Made by a program: the position numbers and the translations under genes. The notes under the pieces are model-generated. The model searched no databases, was not told where the DNA came from, and saw only the letters and a list, made by a program, of their open reading frames with translations. A stretch of DNA of 64,000 nt from Streptomyces ruber (GTDB lineage Bacteria; Actinomycetota; Actinomycetes; Streptomycetales; Streptomycetaceae): contig NZ_BMQK01000002.1 of NCBI RefSeq assembly GCF_014648075.1, forward strand, positions 558,001-622,000, in the 5' to 3' direction. Positions 1 to 8,660 of the stretch are shown one piece after another. The stretch's first letter is position 1, and the number at the start of each line of letters is the position of its first letter.

Positions 1-201
1 CGCGACGCCGCGCAGGGGATCACGGAGGGCATGCGCGAGCCCGCCCGCGAGGCGGCCACGTCCGTGAAGGACACCGCGCAGGAAGCGGCCCGGTCCACCA
101 CGGAGCAGGCACGCCGGTCGGGGCGGGAGGGGGCCGAGGAACTGCGGAGCACGGGGCAGCAGACCGCCGAGGAGGCCCGGCGACGGGCCGAGGGCCGCTG
201 A
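1..201 (+). CDS. C-terminal end of an Ala/Glu/Arg-rich helical protein (partial)
   Basis: The window opens inside a reading frame that runs from base 1 to a TGA at 199-201, giving 66 residues. They are almost all Ala, Glu, Arg, Gln, Thr and Ser, with short heptad-like runs such as QEAARSTTEQARRS and EEARRRAEGR. This is the look of a LEA-like or YtxH-like amphipathic helix or coiled coil. The start and any other domain lie outside the window, so no function can be named. A strong hairpin follows 43 bases after the stop. Confidence 0.6.
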   Translation, partial: RDAAQGITEGMREPAREAATSVKDTAQEAARSTTEQARRSGREGAEELRSTGQQTAEEARRRAEGR

Positions 202-244
202 GGGAGGCTGTCACGGGGTGGCCGGGCACCTCACCACCCCTTCA

Positions 245-293
245 CGTGCCGTGTCTCTCCCCCGGTGTCGGACCGGGGGAGACACACGGCACG
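245..293. terminator. Long hairpin, likely bidirectional terminator
   Basis: Arms 245-265 and 273-293 pair over 21 bp with one mismatch around a 7-base loop. It lies between the convergent upstream partial gene and the MFS gene, so it could stop both transcripts. There is no T-tract, which is usual in Streptomyces. Confidence 0.75.
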
Positions 294-419
294 CCCGCAT
301 GGCTGTCCCTTTCGTGCACCAGGGCCTGCCGTGCGGACGCTCGGCTCTCGGGCCGGCGCCGACCGGCGGTCCAGGTGGCTGATCAGTGGCGAGCGCCCCG
401 TGGTGGTCATGGCGCGAAG

Positions 420-1652
420 TCACCTGTCCCGCACGGGCTGCTGCTCCGCGGCCGGCCGGGTGACGGCGGTGCGGCGGGTGCCGCCGACGGCCGGCGCCAG
501 GAAGACCGCCACCGCGACGAACGCCAGGACGGCCAGCATCGCGTAGCGCAGGCCGTAGTGGTCGCCGAGGAAGCCCAGGCCGGGCGGGCCGACGAGGAAG
601 GCGACGTAGCCGATCATCGCCACCAGGCTGACGCGGGCCGCCGGGTCCGGGCCGGAGTCGCCCGCCGCCGAGAGGGCGAGGGGGAAGCCGAGCGAGGCGC
701 CCAGGCCCCAGAAGAGCACCGCGGCGCCCGCGAGGACGGGGGAGCCGGCGAAGACGACGAGGGCGAGGCCGAGGGCCGCGGAGATCGCGCTGGCGCGGAC
801 GACGGCGGTGCGGCCGAAGCGGTCGATGAAGAGTCCGCCGGTGAAGCGGCCGATCGTCATGGCGGCGGCGAAGCCCGCGAAGACGGCCGAGCCCAGGGCG
901 GGGTCCATGCCGTGGCCGTCGACCATGAGCAGGGGCAGCCAGTCGTTGGCGGCGCCCTCGGCCAGGGCCATGGCGAGGACGATGCCGCCGATCAGCAGCA
1001 GGGTGCGGTCCTTCCGGAGTGCCGGCCGGGACTGCCGTGCCTCCGCGTCGGCCTCGCGGTGCTCTTTCGTTCCCCTGGTCCTGCCGACCCCCGCCGGGAT
1101 GGCCCGGATGGCGTGGGCGAGCAGGGCGAGCGTGACGGCGGCCATCGCGGCCAGGTGCCACAGCACCGGGAACCCGACCGCGGTGCACAGGATGCCGAGC
1201 GCGGCTCCCACGACGGTGCCGAGGCTGAAGAAGCCGTGCAGCGTGGGCAGCACCGTCCGGCCGGTGATCCGCTCGACCTCGGCGCCGTCGACGTTGATCG
1301 CGATCTCGCCGCCTCCCATGCCGGCGCCGAAGAGGAGGAGCCCGGCCGCGACCACCGGGGAGGAGGACAGCACCGCCCCGCCGCCGACGACCGCCAGGGC
1401 GAGGACGACCAGCAGGGTGCCCACGCCCATGACGGGCCTGGTGCCGAACCTGGCCACCAGCGCCCCGGAGCAGAGGATGCCGAGCATCGAGCCCACGGAC
1501 AGGCCGAACAGGACCAGCCCCATCTGCGCGGTCGACGCGCCCAGCAGGTCCCTGACATCGGGTGTCCGGGTCACCCAGGAGGACATCGACAGGCCGGGTA
1601 TGAGGAAGAAGAGGAACAGGGCCGTCCTGCGGCGGCGTGTGGCCGGGTCCAT
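420..1652 (-). CDS. MFS transporter (12-TM permease)
   Basis: A 410-residue integral membrane protein with about twelve hydrophobic segments in two halves joined by a charged loop near residues 195-215 (rich in Arg, Glu and Lys). Loop 2-3 has ALVARFGTRPVMG, a version of the MFS G-x-x-x-D-R-x-G-R-R signature, and the second half has GLFIDRFGRTAVVRA at the equivalent place. It resembles YbjJ-type MFS permeases of unknown substrate. It is divergent from the TetR regulator at 1760 with a palindrome between them, a common arrangement for a self-regulated exporter. The substrate cannot be told from sequence. Confidence 0.85.
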   Translation of the reverse strand: MDPATRRRRTALFLFFLIPGLSMSSWVTRTPDVRDLLGASTAQMGLVLFGLSVGSMLGILCSGALVARFGTRPVMGVGTLLVVLALAVVGGGAVLSSSPVVAAGLLLFGAGMGGGEIAINVDGAEVERITGRTVLPTLHGFFSLGTVVGAALGILCTAVGFPVLWHLAAMAAVTLALLAHAIRAIPAGVGRTRGTKEHREADAEARQSRPALRKDRTLLLIGGIVLAMALAEGAANDWLPLLMVDGHGMDPALGSAVFAGFAAAMTIGRFTGGLFIDRFGRTAVVRASAISAALGLALVVFAGSPVLAGAAVLFWGLGASLGFPLALSAAGDSGPDPAARVSLVAMIGYVAFLVGPPGLGFLGDHYGLRYAMLAVLAFVAVAVFLAPAVGGTRRTAVTRPAAEQQPVRDR

Positions 1653-1714
1653 CAGCTACGTGCTCCTCCGGGAGAATGCGGCAGGACCAGGGCATCGTCG
1701 CCCCCACCTGAGTA

Positions 1715-1728
1715 TGTACAAACGTACA
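1715..1728. promoter_or_regulatory. Candidate TetR operator
   Basis: A perfect palindrome, TGTAC-N4-GTACA, lies in the 107-bp gap between the divergent MFS and TetR genes, about 32 bases before the regulator start. Position and symmetry fit a TetR-dimer operator controlling both genes. This is inference; no binding data are available here. Confidence 0.55.
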
Positions 1729-1759
1729 CGCCAGGGCGGGGCAGAGGAAGAGGATCACT

Positions 1760-2332
1760 GTGACGGGAAGCCTGCGCGGCCCGAACGACCCGGGACGCCG
1801 TGACCGCATCATCGACGCGGCACTGGACGTGATCGCCGAGCACGGGGTCACGGGCACCACGCACCGGCGTGTCGCCGAGGCCGCGGGCGTCTCGCTGGGG
1901 TCCATGACCTACTACTTCGACGGTATGCAGCACCTGCTGATCGAGGCATTCACCCGGCTCGCGGAGTCGATGTCCCACCGCTACCGGGCACTGCTCGACG
2001 CCGCGAGGACGACACAGGAGGCGCGTGCCGCCGTGGTGGAGCTCATCTGCGGGCCCGAGTACGGGACCTCCCGGGAGCTCGTGCTGATCTACGAGCTGTA
2101 CGCCTTCGCCGCACGCGACCCGGCACTGCTGGGGGTCACCCGGTCCTGGATGCGCGCCAGCCGAGCCTCGCTGGGCAAGCACTTCGACCCCAGGACCGCC
2201 CGGGGGCTCGACGCGCTGGTGGAGGGGCTCTCCATCCACAACCACATGGACGACGAGCCGCTGAGCCGCGAGGAGGTCGCCGCGATCGTGGCGGCCGTCA
2301 GTGCCGGTGCCGCACCCGGCGGGCGCGGCTGA
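1760..2332 (+). CDS. TetR-family transcriptional regulator
   Basis: A 190-residue protein with a TetR N-terminal helix-turn-helix at about residues 14-60 (RDRIIDAALDVIAEHG, then RRVAEAAGVSLGSMTYYF) and a variable helical ligand-binding C-terminal domain. It starts with GTG at 1760 behind a purine-rich site (agaggaagagg). It probably represses the divergent MFS gene in response to a compound that the pump exports. The ligand is unknown. It ends 15 bases before the convergent aminotransferase gene. Confidence 0.88.
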   Translation: MTGSLRGPNDPGRRDRIIDAALDVIAEHGVTGTTHRRVAEAAGVSLGSMTYYFDGMQHLLIEAFTRLAESMSHRYRALLDAARTTQEARAAVVELICGPEYGTSRELVLIYELYAFAARDPALLGVTRSWMRASRASLGKHFDPRTARGLDALVEGLSIHNHMDDEPLSREEVAAIVAAVSAGAAPGGRG

Positions 2333-2347
2333 GCCGCGCCCGCCGGG

Positions 2348-3556
2348 CTACTGCCGGTACCCGCTGAGGAACCGCCCGATCCGCCCGATCGCCGCCTCCA
2401 GGTCGTCCGCGTACGGGAGGGTGAGGATGCGGAAGTGGTCGGGGGTGGGCCAGTTGAAGCCCGTACCCTGCACCACCTGGATCTTCTCCCGCAGCAGCAG
2501 GTCGAGCACGAACCGCTCGTCGTCGTGGATCTTGTGGACCTTGGGGTCCAGGCGCGGGAACGCGTACAGTGCGCCCTTCGGTTTCACGCAGCTCACGCCC
2601 GGGATCTCGTTCAGCTTCTGCCAGGCGCGGTCGCGCTGTTCGTGGAGCCGGCCGCCCGGGGCGGTGAGCTCACGGATGGACTGGCGGCCGCCGAGCGCGG
2701 CCTGGATGGCGTACTGGGCGGGGGCGTTGGCGCACAGGCGCATGGAGGCCAGCATCGTCAGGCCCTCCAGATAGTCCTTCGCGTGGCTCTTCGGCCCCGT
2801 GACCACCAGCCAGCCCGAGCGGAAGCCCGCCACCCGGTACGTCTTGGACAGGCCGCAGAAGGTGAGGACCACCAGGTCGGGGGCGAGGGCCGCGGCCGAG
2901 TGGTGGACGGCGTCGTCGTACAGGATCTGGTCGTAGATCTCGTCGGCGAAGACCATCAGACCGTGGCGGCGGGCCAGGTCGAGGATGCCCTCGACGACCT
3001 CCTTCGGATACACCGCGCCCGTGGGGTTGTTGGGGTTGATGATGACGACGGCCTTCGTGCGGTCGGTGATCTTGGCCGCCATGTCGTCCAGGTCCGGGTA
3101 CCAGTCCGCCTGCTCGTCGCACAGGTAGTGGACCGCCTTGCCGCCCGCGAGGGTCGTCACCGCCGTCCAGAGCGGGAAGTCGGGCGCCGGGATCAGGATC
3201 TCGTCGCCGTCCTCCAGCAATGCCTGGACGGCCATCGACACCAGTTCCGAGACGCCGTTGCCGAGGAAGACGTCGTCCACGGTCACGTCCAGGCCCAGGG
3301 TCTCGTAGCGCTGCGCCACCGCCCGGCGCGCGGAGAGGATGCCGCGCGAGTCCGTGTAGCCGTGCGCCTGGGGGAGCATCCGGATCATGTCCTGGACGAT
3401 CTCCTCCGGCGCCTCGAAGCCGAAGAGCGCGGGATTGCCGGTGTTGAGGCGCAGCACGCTGTGGCCCGCCTCCTCCAGTGCGTCGGCGTGCTCGATCACC
3501 GGGCCGCGGATCTCGTAACAGACCTCGCTCAGCTTGCTCGACTGCCGGAACTCCAT
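2348..3556 (-). CDS. Class I/II PLP-dependent aminotransferase (AlaA/YfbQ-like)
   Basis: A 402-residue fold-type I aminotransferase. The PLP-binding lysine is in FCGLSKTYRVAGFRSGW near residue 240. NPNNPTGAVYPKEV near 175 and the Tyr in ADEIYDQILYDD near 207 are further class I/II hallmarks, and the C-terminal Arg of FRILTLPY would bind the substrate carboxylate. Length and the opening FRQSSKLSEVCYEIRGPV match the glutamate-pyruvate aminotransferases AlaA/YfbQ. Expected role: transamination of pyruvate or a related 2-oxo acid with glutamate in the cytosol. It is a single gene, divergent from the HxlR regulator. Confidence 0.88.
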   Translation of the reverse strand: MEFRQSSKLSEVCYEIRGPVIEHADALEEAGHSVLRLNTGNPALFGFEAPEEIVQDMIRMLPQAHGYTDSRGILSARRAVAQRYETLGLDVTVDDVFLGNGVSELVSMAVQALLEDGDEILIPAPDFPLWTAVTTLAGGKAVHYLCDEQADWYPDLDDMAAKITDRTKAVVIINPNNPTGAVYPKEVVEGILDLARRHGLMVFADEIYDQILYDDAVHHSAAALAPDLVVLTFCGLSKTYRVAGFRSGWLVVTGPKSHAKDYLEGLTMLASMRLCANAPAQYAIQAALGGRQSIRELTAPGGRLHEQRDRAWQKLNEIPGVSCVKPKGALYAFPRLDPKVHKIHDDERFVLDLLLREKIQVVQGTGFNWPTPDHFRILTLPYADDLEAAIGRIGRFLSGYRQ

Positions 3557-3622
3557 GCGCCCGCCCTCCGGATCGTGGTGTCACTTGGTTTTACCAAGTA
3601 GACGCTTGGAAAGTCCAACAGC

Positions 3623-4306
3623 ATGTCTAGACTGCGTCACATGCCACCTCGCCGCCGAAGCTACGACCAGTACTGTTCCGCCGCCCGGGCGCTCGACGTC
3701 GTCGGAGACCGCTGGACCCTGCTGATCGTCCGTGAACTGCTGGCCGGACCGCGCCGGTACACGGACCTGCACGCGGATCTGCCGGGCGTCAGCACCGATG
3801 TGCTCGCCTCGCGGCTGAAGGACATGGAGCGGGACGGACTCGCCACGCGGCGCCGGCTGCCTCCGCCCGGCGCCGCGTCCGTCTACGAACTCACGGGCCG
3901 GGGGCGGGAGTTGCTGCCCGTGCTACAGGCCCTGGGGCGGTGGGGCGAGGGGGCGCTGGGCGAGTGCCGGCCCACGGACGCCGTACGGGCGCACTGGTTC
4001 GCGCTGCCGCTGCTGCGCGGCCTGGAGGAGGTGGGGGACGGCGGCCCGGCGCTGTCGGGGCTGGTCGAGGTGCGGCTGCCGGAGGGCACGTTCCACGTGT
4101 GGGCGGGCGAGGCGGAGGGGCCCGTGTACGGGGACGGGCCGGCGCCCCGTACGCCGGACGCGCGGCTGTCCTTCGAGGACGCGGCGGTCTCCGCGGCCGT
4201 GCGCCGGGGGGAGACGAGCGTGGTGGACGTCGTGCGCGCGGGGCGCGTCGTGGTGGAGGGCGACGGGGCGCTCGCCAAGGAACTGCGCGAGCTGCGCACG
4301 GCCTGA
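3623..4306 (+). CDS. HxlR-family regulator with C-terminal SCP2-like domain
   Basis: A 227-residue protein. Residues 12-105 form an HxlR winged helix (CSAARALDVVGDRWTLLIVRELL, then a wing ending in YELTGRGRELLPVLQAL). Residues 115-227 look like a small SCP2 or sterol-carrier-like domain, a common pairing in actinobacteria. The ATG at 3623 has a ggaaag site; an alternative ATG lies at 3641 (MPPRR). It is divergent from the aminotransferase, with 66 bases between the starts, so it may control that gene. The effector is unknown. Confidence 0.82.
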   Translation: MSRLRHMPPRRRSYDQYCSAARALDVVGDRWTLLIVRELLAGPRRYTDLHADLPGVSTDVLASRLKDMERDGLATRRRLPPPGAASVYELTGRGRELLPVLQALGRWGEGALGECRPTDAVRAHWFALPLLRGLEEVGDGGPALSGLVEVRLPEGTFHVWAGEAEGPVYGDGPAPRTPDARLSFEDAAVSAAVRRGETSVVDVVRAGRVVVEGDGALAKELRELRTA

Positions 4307-4310
4307 CACG

Positions 4311-4637
4311 CGGGTGGTCCGCCGCACCGTCGTGCGCGGGTGGTCCGCTGCCCCGTCGTGCGCGGGCGGCTCACTGCGTGCCGTCGTACGTCGGGCGGGT
4401 CACTGCACCGTCCGTGCGCGGGTGGTCCGCCGCACCGTCGTGCGCGGGTGGTCCGCTGCACCGTCCGTGCGCGGGTGGTCCGCCGCACCGTCGTACGCGG
4501 GTGGTCCGCTGCACCGTCCGTGCGCGGGCGGCTCACTGCGTGCCGTCGTACGTCGGGCGGGTCACTGCACCGTCCGTACGCGGGCGGCCGGCCCGCCGCA
4601 CCGTCCGTACGGGGGCGGCCCGCCGCACCGTCGTACG
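4311..4637. repeat. Tandem repeat, 12 units of about 26-31 bp
   Basis: Starting five bases after the HxlR stop are twelve imperfect head-to-tail copies of a unit beginning CGGGTGGTCCGC and ending near CACCGTCGTGCG. Unit starts are at 4311, 4337, 4363, 4392, 4419, 4445, 4472, 4498, 4525, 4554, 4581 and 4612. Units 3-4 (4363-4418) recur almost unchanged as units 9-10 (4525-4580), an offset of 162 bases, so a six-unit block seems to have been duplicated. The array leaves several frames open, but the peptides are repeats of the same residues and no gene is supported. There are no unique spacers, so it is not CRISPR. Confidence 0.85.
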
Positions 4638-4654
4638 TGGTGCGGCGGGCCGCC
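4614..4654. terminator. Perfect 16-bp hairpin at end of repeat array
   Basis: Arms 4614-4629 and 4639-4654 are exact complements around a 9-base loop. The left arm belongs to the last repeat unit. The hairpin sits 18 bases beyond the stop of the convergent membrane-protein gene (4673), so it probably terminates that operon and perhaps the HxlR transcript. Confidence 0.75.
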
Positions 4655-4672
4655 GGGCAGCCGGGGCGGTGC

Positions 4673-5569
4673 TCAGGCCCCGGGCGGCACCCGCGACGGC
4701 CGTCCCGGCCCGCGCGTCAGCGCGTACCCGCCGACGCCCGCCAGCGCCGCCAGCACGCCGCCGACCGCCGTCCACACCCAGCGGTCGGACCACCAGCCGG
4801 ACGACCAGCCGTCCTCCGGCTCGATGGCGGAGAGGACGGCGTTCGGCTCCTCGTCGGAGCCGGCGTTCCCGGCGCCCGTCACGGCGATGCCCGGCACCAG
4901 CGGCTCGGCCAGCGAGCCGTCCACCGCCGCCGCGCCGCCCATCTCCTCGGAGCCGACCAGGACCTCGGCGCTCACGGGCATGCCCCGGTCGGCCGTCGCC
5001 AGCTCCGTCGTGGTCAGCCGGACGTAGTACGTGCCCGGCAGCGGGTCGTTCGCCCACGGCTCCGACCAGGCGCGCACCGTGCGCAGGACGCAGGCCAGGG
5101 TCACGGTGTCCGTGGCCTGACCGGCCGTGCGCGTCTGGGCGCCGTACTGGCAGGCCTGGCGGCGCCGCAGCCCGTCGTACACGTCGACCTGCCAGGTGGA
5201 CGACGCGGAACGGGCGCCCTCCGGCAGCTTCACCGTGGCCGTGACGGTGGGGCGCTGTTCGGCGTCCGCGGGGAACGACCAGTACATGTAGTCGCCCGCC
5301 GAGGCGTTCGCGGTCGCCTTCTGGCCCTGTTCGATCTCCGTCGCCGTACGGAACGACGTACCCGCCCGGGTCGGCGCGCCGGAGCCGGCCGCGCCGTCCG
5401 ACGCGCTCGCGGCGGGCGTCGCGTCGGCGACGGCGGGGGCGGCGGCACCGCCCAGCAGCAGGAGACCGGCCGTCACCGCCAGGACCGCGGTTCTCGCCGC
5501 AGGCGCGGTACGCGCAGTACGGGGTGTACGCGCAGTACGGGGTGTACGCAACACGTCAGTGATCCGCAT
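4673..5569 (-). CDS. Exported, membrane-anchored protein of the VWA operon
   Basis: 298 residues starting at the ATG at 5567-5569, which overlaps the stop of the upstream VWA gene by one base (TGATG), so the two are translationally coupled. The N-terminus is a long Arg-rich n-region with a repeated T-P-R-T-A-R pattern, then a hydrophobic stretch (AVLAVTAGLLLLGGAAAPA) ending in AVADA, a probable Sec signal peptide. The middle is a beta-rich extracellular region with paired Cys (QACQYGAQ, LACVLR). Near the C-terminus a Trp-rich stretch and a membrane segment (TAVGGVLAALAGVGGYAL) precede a short basic tail. I do not recognise the domain. Its partner suggests a surface adhesion or assembly role, which is inference. 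Confidence 0.75.
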   Translation of the reverse strand: MRITDVLRTPRTARTPRTARTAPAARTAVLAVTAGLLLLGGAAAPAVADATPAASASDGAAGSGAPTRAGTSFRTATEIEQGQKATANASAGDYMYWSFPADAEQRPTVTATVKLPEGARSASSTWQVDVYDGLRRRQACQYGAQTRTAGQATDTVTLACVLRTVRAWSEPWANDPLPGTYYVRLTTTELATADRGMPVSAEVLVGSEEMGGAAAVDGSLAEPLVPGIAVTGAGNAGSDEEPNAVLSAIEPEDGWSSGWWSDRWVWTAVGGVLAALAGVGGYALTRGPGRPSRVPPGA

Positions 5570-6864
5570 CAGTTGCTCCTCCACACCGCGATCCGCCACC
5601 GCGACACCCAGCCCCACAGCAGTCCGGCCAGGAAGCCGACCAGCACCAGGACGCCCAGCAGCCACCAGCCGCGGCCCAGGCCGAAGGCGGCCACGTCGCT
5701 CGCGCCGCTCGGTCCGCCCACGACGTCGACCGTCATCTCGACCGGCAGGCCCGGCGTGGTCTTGACGCCTTCGGCGGGGGAGAAGGAGTGGGTGACGACG
5801 ACGCACACGGTCTCGGCCGCGGGCTTCTGCTCGCCGGCGGTGTCCTGGGAGTTCTCGGCGTCGTCGCGTTCGGGCTTCGGGTAGCGCAGGCCCGTCGAGA
5901 CGACGTCGGTACGGCCGGTGCCCGCGGCCTCGCCGCGCACGATCTCCCGCCCGTGCACGGTGACCGCCCGCACGAGCAGCCCGTACGAGGGGTCGACGGC
6001 GCGGTCCGCCGCGATGCTCACCGAGGTGCGCAGCTCCTGGCCCGGCAGCACGTCGACGCGGTACCAGCGCTCCTGCCCGAACTCCTCGCGGTCGGTGTAC
6101 AGGCCGGACCCGAGCTTCGGGGCCTTCGCGCACGCGTCGGCGCCCTCGACGGCCCGCGGCACGACCACGGGGTCGGCGGCCCGGTCCACCAGGTCGTTGA
6201 CCCGGTCGGTCAGTTCGTCGGTGTGCTCGATGGACGTGTACGTACCGCCGGTCGCCTCGGCGATGCAGCTCAGCTGGACGCGGAGCTTCGCGTTCGGCAC
6301 CAGGCCGAGCGTGTCGATGGTCAGGCCGATGCCCTTGGCGGCTATCTCGCGGGCCACCTCGCACGGGTCGAGCGGGGCGCAGGTGTCCTCGCCGTCGCTG
6401 ATCAGCACGATGCGCTTGGTGCCGTTGCCGCCCTCCAGGTCCTCGGCGGCCGCGAGCAGCGCGGGACCGATCGGCGTGAAGCCGGTGGGGACGAGGGTGG
6501 CGACCGCCGTCTTCGCCTCGGTGCGGTCCAGCGGCCCCACCGGGTAGAGCTGTGCGGTGTCCTTGCAGCCGGTCTGGCGGTCCTCGCCCGCGTAGTCGGC
6601 GCCCAGCGTGCGGATGCCGAGCTCGACGTCCTCCGGGGTCGCGTCCAGCACCTCGTTGAACGCCTGCTTCGCCGCCGCCATCCGGGAGTCGCCGTCGATG
6701 TCCCGGGTCCGCATGGACCCGCTGACGTCGAGCACCAGGTCGACCTTGGGCGCGACCTTGTCCGCCGTCTCGTCGGCGACGGCTCCGGACGGGACGGCGA
6801 GGGACGCCGTCAGGGCGGCGAGCAGGGCGCAGGCTCCCGCCGCCAGCCGTTTTCTTGTGATCAT
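5569..6864 (-). CDS. Secreted VWA-domain protein with C-terminal membrane anchor
   Basis: 431 residues: signal peptide at 1-30 (RKRLAAGACALLAALTASLAV), then a von Willebrand A domain at about 40-225. The MIDAS motif D-x-S-x-S is DVSGSMRTRD near residue 47, with the later MIDAS residues in TGFTPIGPAL and ISDGEDTC, so divalent-metal binding looks intact. A beta-rich region follows, then a C-terminal transmembrane segment (WWLLGVLVLVGFLAGLLWGW) and a short basic tail. The protein should be displayed outside the membrane. It is coupled to the downstream anchored partner. Its function is not known; metal-dependent ligand binding or a Mg-chelatase-like assembly role are possible. Confidence 0.8.
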   Translation of the reverse strand: MITRKRLAAGACALLAALTASLAVPSGAVADETADKVAPKVDLVLDVSGSMRTRDIDGDSRMAAAKQAFNEVLDATPEDVELGIRTLGADYAGEDRQTGCKDTAQLYPVGPLDRTEAKTAVATLVPTGFTPIGPALLAAAEDLEGGNGTKRIVLISDGEDTCAPLDPCEVAREIAAKGIGLTIDTLGLVPNAKLRVQLSCIAEATGGTYTSIEHTDELTDRVNDLVDRAADPVVVPRAVEGADACAKAPKLGSGLYTDREEFGQERWYRVDVLPGQELRTSVSIAADRAVDPSYGLLVRAVTVHGREIVRGEAAGTGRTDVVSTGLRYPKPERDDAENSQDTAGEQKPAAETVCVVVTHSFSPAEGVKTTPGLPVEMTVDVVGGPSGASDVAAFGLGRGWWLLGVLVLVGFLAGLLWGWVSRWRIAVWRSN

Positions 6865-6971
6865 CGGCGGATCTTATTGAGGTCGGGGGGCGCGCATCAA
6901 AACCACGCGGGTAGACCCCGTACCGCACGAGTCGTGCGTCTGAACGCAGGGGTTACGGGAGTGGACCAGGG

Positions 6972-8516
6972 TTACATGAGGGGATTCGGCAGCTCCGTCC
7001 AGAGGTCTCCGGGCCGGTGTGGGGAGAGCCGCATCAGCGTCAGCGCCTTCGTGGGCACCGGGTTCTCCCGCAGCGCCCCGAGGTCGGGCGTGCGCGGCAG
7101 GTCCCGTACGGCCGTGGAGAGCGCCTCGCGCAGGGCGGGGGCCGAGCCCGCCGTGGCGGCCAGGGCGCCCGCCAGCAGGGAGCCGAACAGCTTGCGGCGC
7201 AGGGCGGCCGGGTCGTCGGTGAGGTTGCGGCCGGGCAGGCCGGGCGGGCCGGGCAGCGGGACGGCATGGCGGGCGAGCCGGGCCGGGCTGATGCGGATGT
7301 CGGCGAGGTCGCGGTAGACCAGCCGGACGGGGTCGCCCGAGGCCGACAGGACGACGAGCAGGTTCTGGCCGTGTGCCTCCAGGGCCACGCCCAGTTCCAG
7401 CAGCCGCAGGCCGACCGTGAGCGTGAGACGGGCGAAGTCGGCGAGCCAGGGACGGGCGCCGGGCAGGCCGGTGGCCGGGAGGGCGGCCACCGGGACGACC
7501 CGCTCACCGGCGCCGCCGTCCGCGTACACGTCCGGCGCCTCGCGCAGCACCGCCGCCAGCTCCGGGGTGCCCGCGGTGACGGCGCCCAGCGTGCGGGTGA
7601 TGTGCAGCAGGCCGTCGGTGCGGGCGGCGACGGTCCCGGCGAACTCCGAGAGGGGCATGGACGAGTGGACCGAGGCCACGGAGATGTCCCGTACGGAGGA
7701 CGTCAGCCGGGCGCTCAACGTCGTCTTGACGTGCGGTCCGCCGGGCCGCCCGGCGTCCTGCAGGGCGAGGGTGCGCAGGGACATCAGCGGGTGTGCCGGG
7801 ACGCCGGGCACGACCGGCGTCCCGAGGACGTGGCCGGCCTGCCAGGGGTGCACGGGGACCAGCACCCGGCCTCCGTCGCGGAAGCGTTCCGGCCAGTCGC
7901 CCACGACCAGGCAGCCGTCCGCCCCCGAGGGGAGCCCGGCGAGGGCGAGCCGTACGACCGGGCGGTGTTCCGGCGCGTAGGCGAGCTGCTCGGCCACCGA
8001 GAAGCCGGGGCGCGACCGGCAGTTGGGGTGGTAGGGGTGGCCGTCGACCACCCGCTGCTCCCACTCCGCGCTCGTCGACGGCCGTGCGGGGCAGGCCGGG
8101 CCGGCGGGACGCTGGTTCGCGCGGGACAGGGCCGACGACGCCGCGCTGTGGTCGAGTTCCGCGGCGAAGCCCTCGCCGTGCGGCACGGCGAGGGCCGTCA
8201 CCAGCCGCGCCGCCCGGTCGTACGGCCGGCCGTCGAGCCGCAGCTCCGTGACGTACGCGGCGGTCGCGTACGGGTCGGGGTGCGGGCCGTGCAGCCGGCG
8301 TCCGTCGGCCAGGTGCAGGGTCAGCCCGTCCCGGCCGCGCTCACGGCGCGCGATCCAGGGCAGCGGCTCGTACGCCAGCGCGCGCCACAGCCGCGACAGT
8401 ACGGCCGCGCGCGCACCGGGGAGCGCCTCTGCGTACGGCTGCGTCAGGTCGGGCCGTACGGCGGCGAGTTCGTCGGCGAGCGCGGCCTCGGCCTCGGGCG
8501 TGATGGGACGGTGCAC
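6972..8516 (-). CDS. NIS siderophore synthetase, IucA/IucC family
   Basis: 514 residues from GTG at 8516, preceded by a gaggag site; nothing upstream in frame is protein-like. Family landmarks are present in order: GHPYHPNCRSRPG near 160, PVHPWQ near 220, the TTLSARLTSSVRDIS block near 265 and EAHGQN near 375, with the FhuF-like C-terminal part at the end. Such enzymes use ATP to condense a carboxylate such as citrate or succinate with an amine or alcohol in NRPS-independent siderophore assembly. The usual HPxHPxxKxRxG motif has Cys where the first Lys is normally found. It is divergent from a second copy at 8661. No decarboxylase, N-hydroxylase, exporter or receptor lies beside it. Confidence 0.85.
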   Translation of the reverse strand: MHRPITPEAEAALADELAAVRPDLTQPYAEALPGARAAVLSRLWRALAYEPLPWIARRERGRDGLTLHLADGRRLHGPHPDPYATAAYVTELRLDGRPYDRAARLVTALAVPHGEGFAAELDHSAASSALSRANQRPAGPACPARPSTSAEWEQRVVDGHPYHPNCRSRPGFSVAEQLAYAPEHRPVVRLALAGLPSGADGCLVVGDWPERFRDGGRVLVPVHPWQAGHVLGTPVVPGVPAHPLMSLRTLALQDAGRPGGPHVKTTLSARLTSSVRDISVASVHSSMPLSEFAGTVAARTDGLLHITRTLGAVTAGTPELAAVLREAPDVYADGGAGERVVPVAALPATGLPGARPWLADFARLTLTVGLRLLELGVALEAHGQNLLVVLSASGDPVRLVYRDLADIRISPARLARHAVPLPGPPGLPGRNLTDDPAALRRKLFGSLLAGALAATAGSAPALREALSTAVRDLPRTPDLGALRENPVPTKALTLMRLSPHRPGDLWTELPNPLM

Positions 8517-8660
8517 GGGCGGGCTCCTCGGGTACGGAATCGGTGCGGGGCGGCGTGCGGCAGCCGTCGGTGCGGCGCGGTGAACAGCCGTGCGCCGCTG
8601 CGCCCCGGGCGCCGGCCTGCGGCGACAGACATACTGATCACCAGTGCACCGTACGGACGA

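Noticed and set aside
4311..4637. CRISPR array
   Set aside because: The units are imperfect and directly abutting, with no unique spacers and no cas genes nearby.
4673..6928. A 751-codon minus-strand frame running across the VWA gene and its partner
   Set aside because: Only its last 298 codons, from the ATG at 5569, read like a protein. The upstream part is the shadow of the VWA gene and is an Arg/Gly/Pro-rich low-complexity translation.
8517..8660. Iron box (DmdR/IdeR site) between the two IucA/IucC genes
   Set aside because: I looked for a TTAGGTTAGGCTAACCTAA-like pattern and saw none. The short ACTG...CAGT symmetry near 8632-8644 is too weak.
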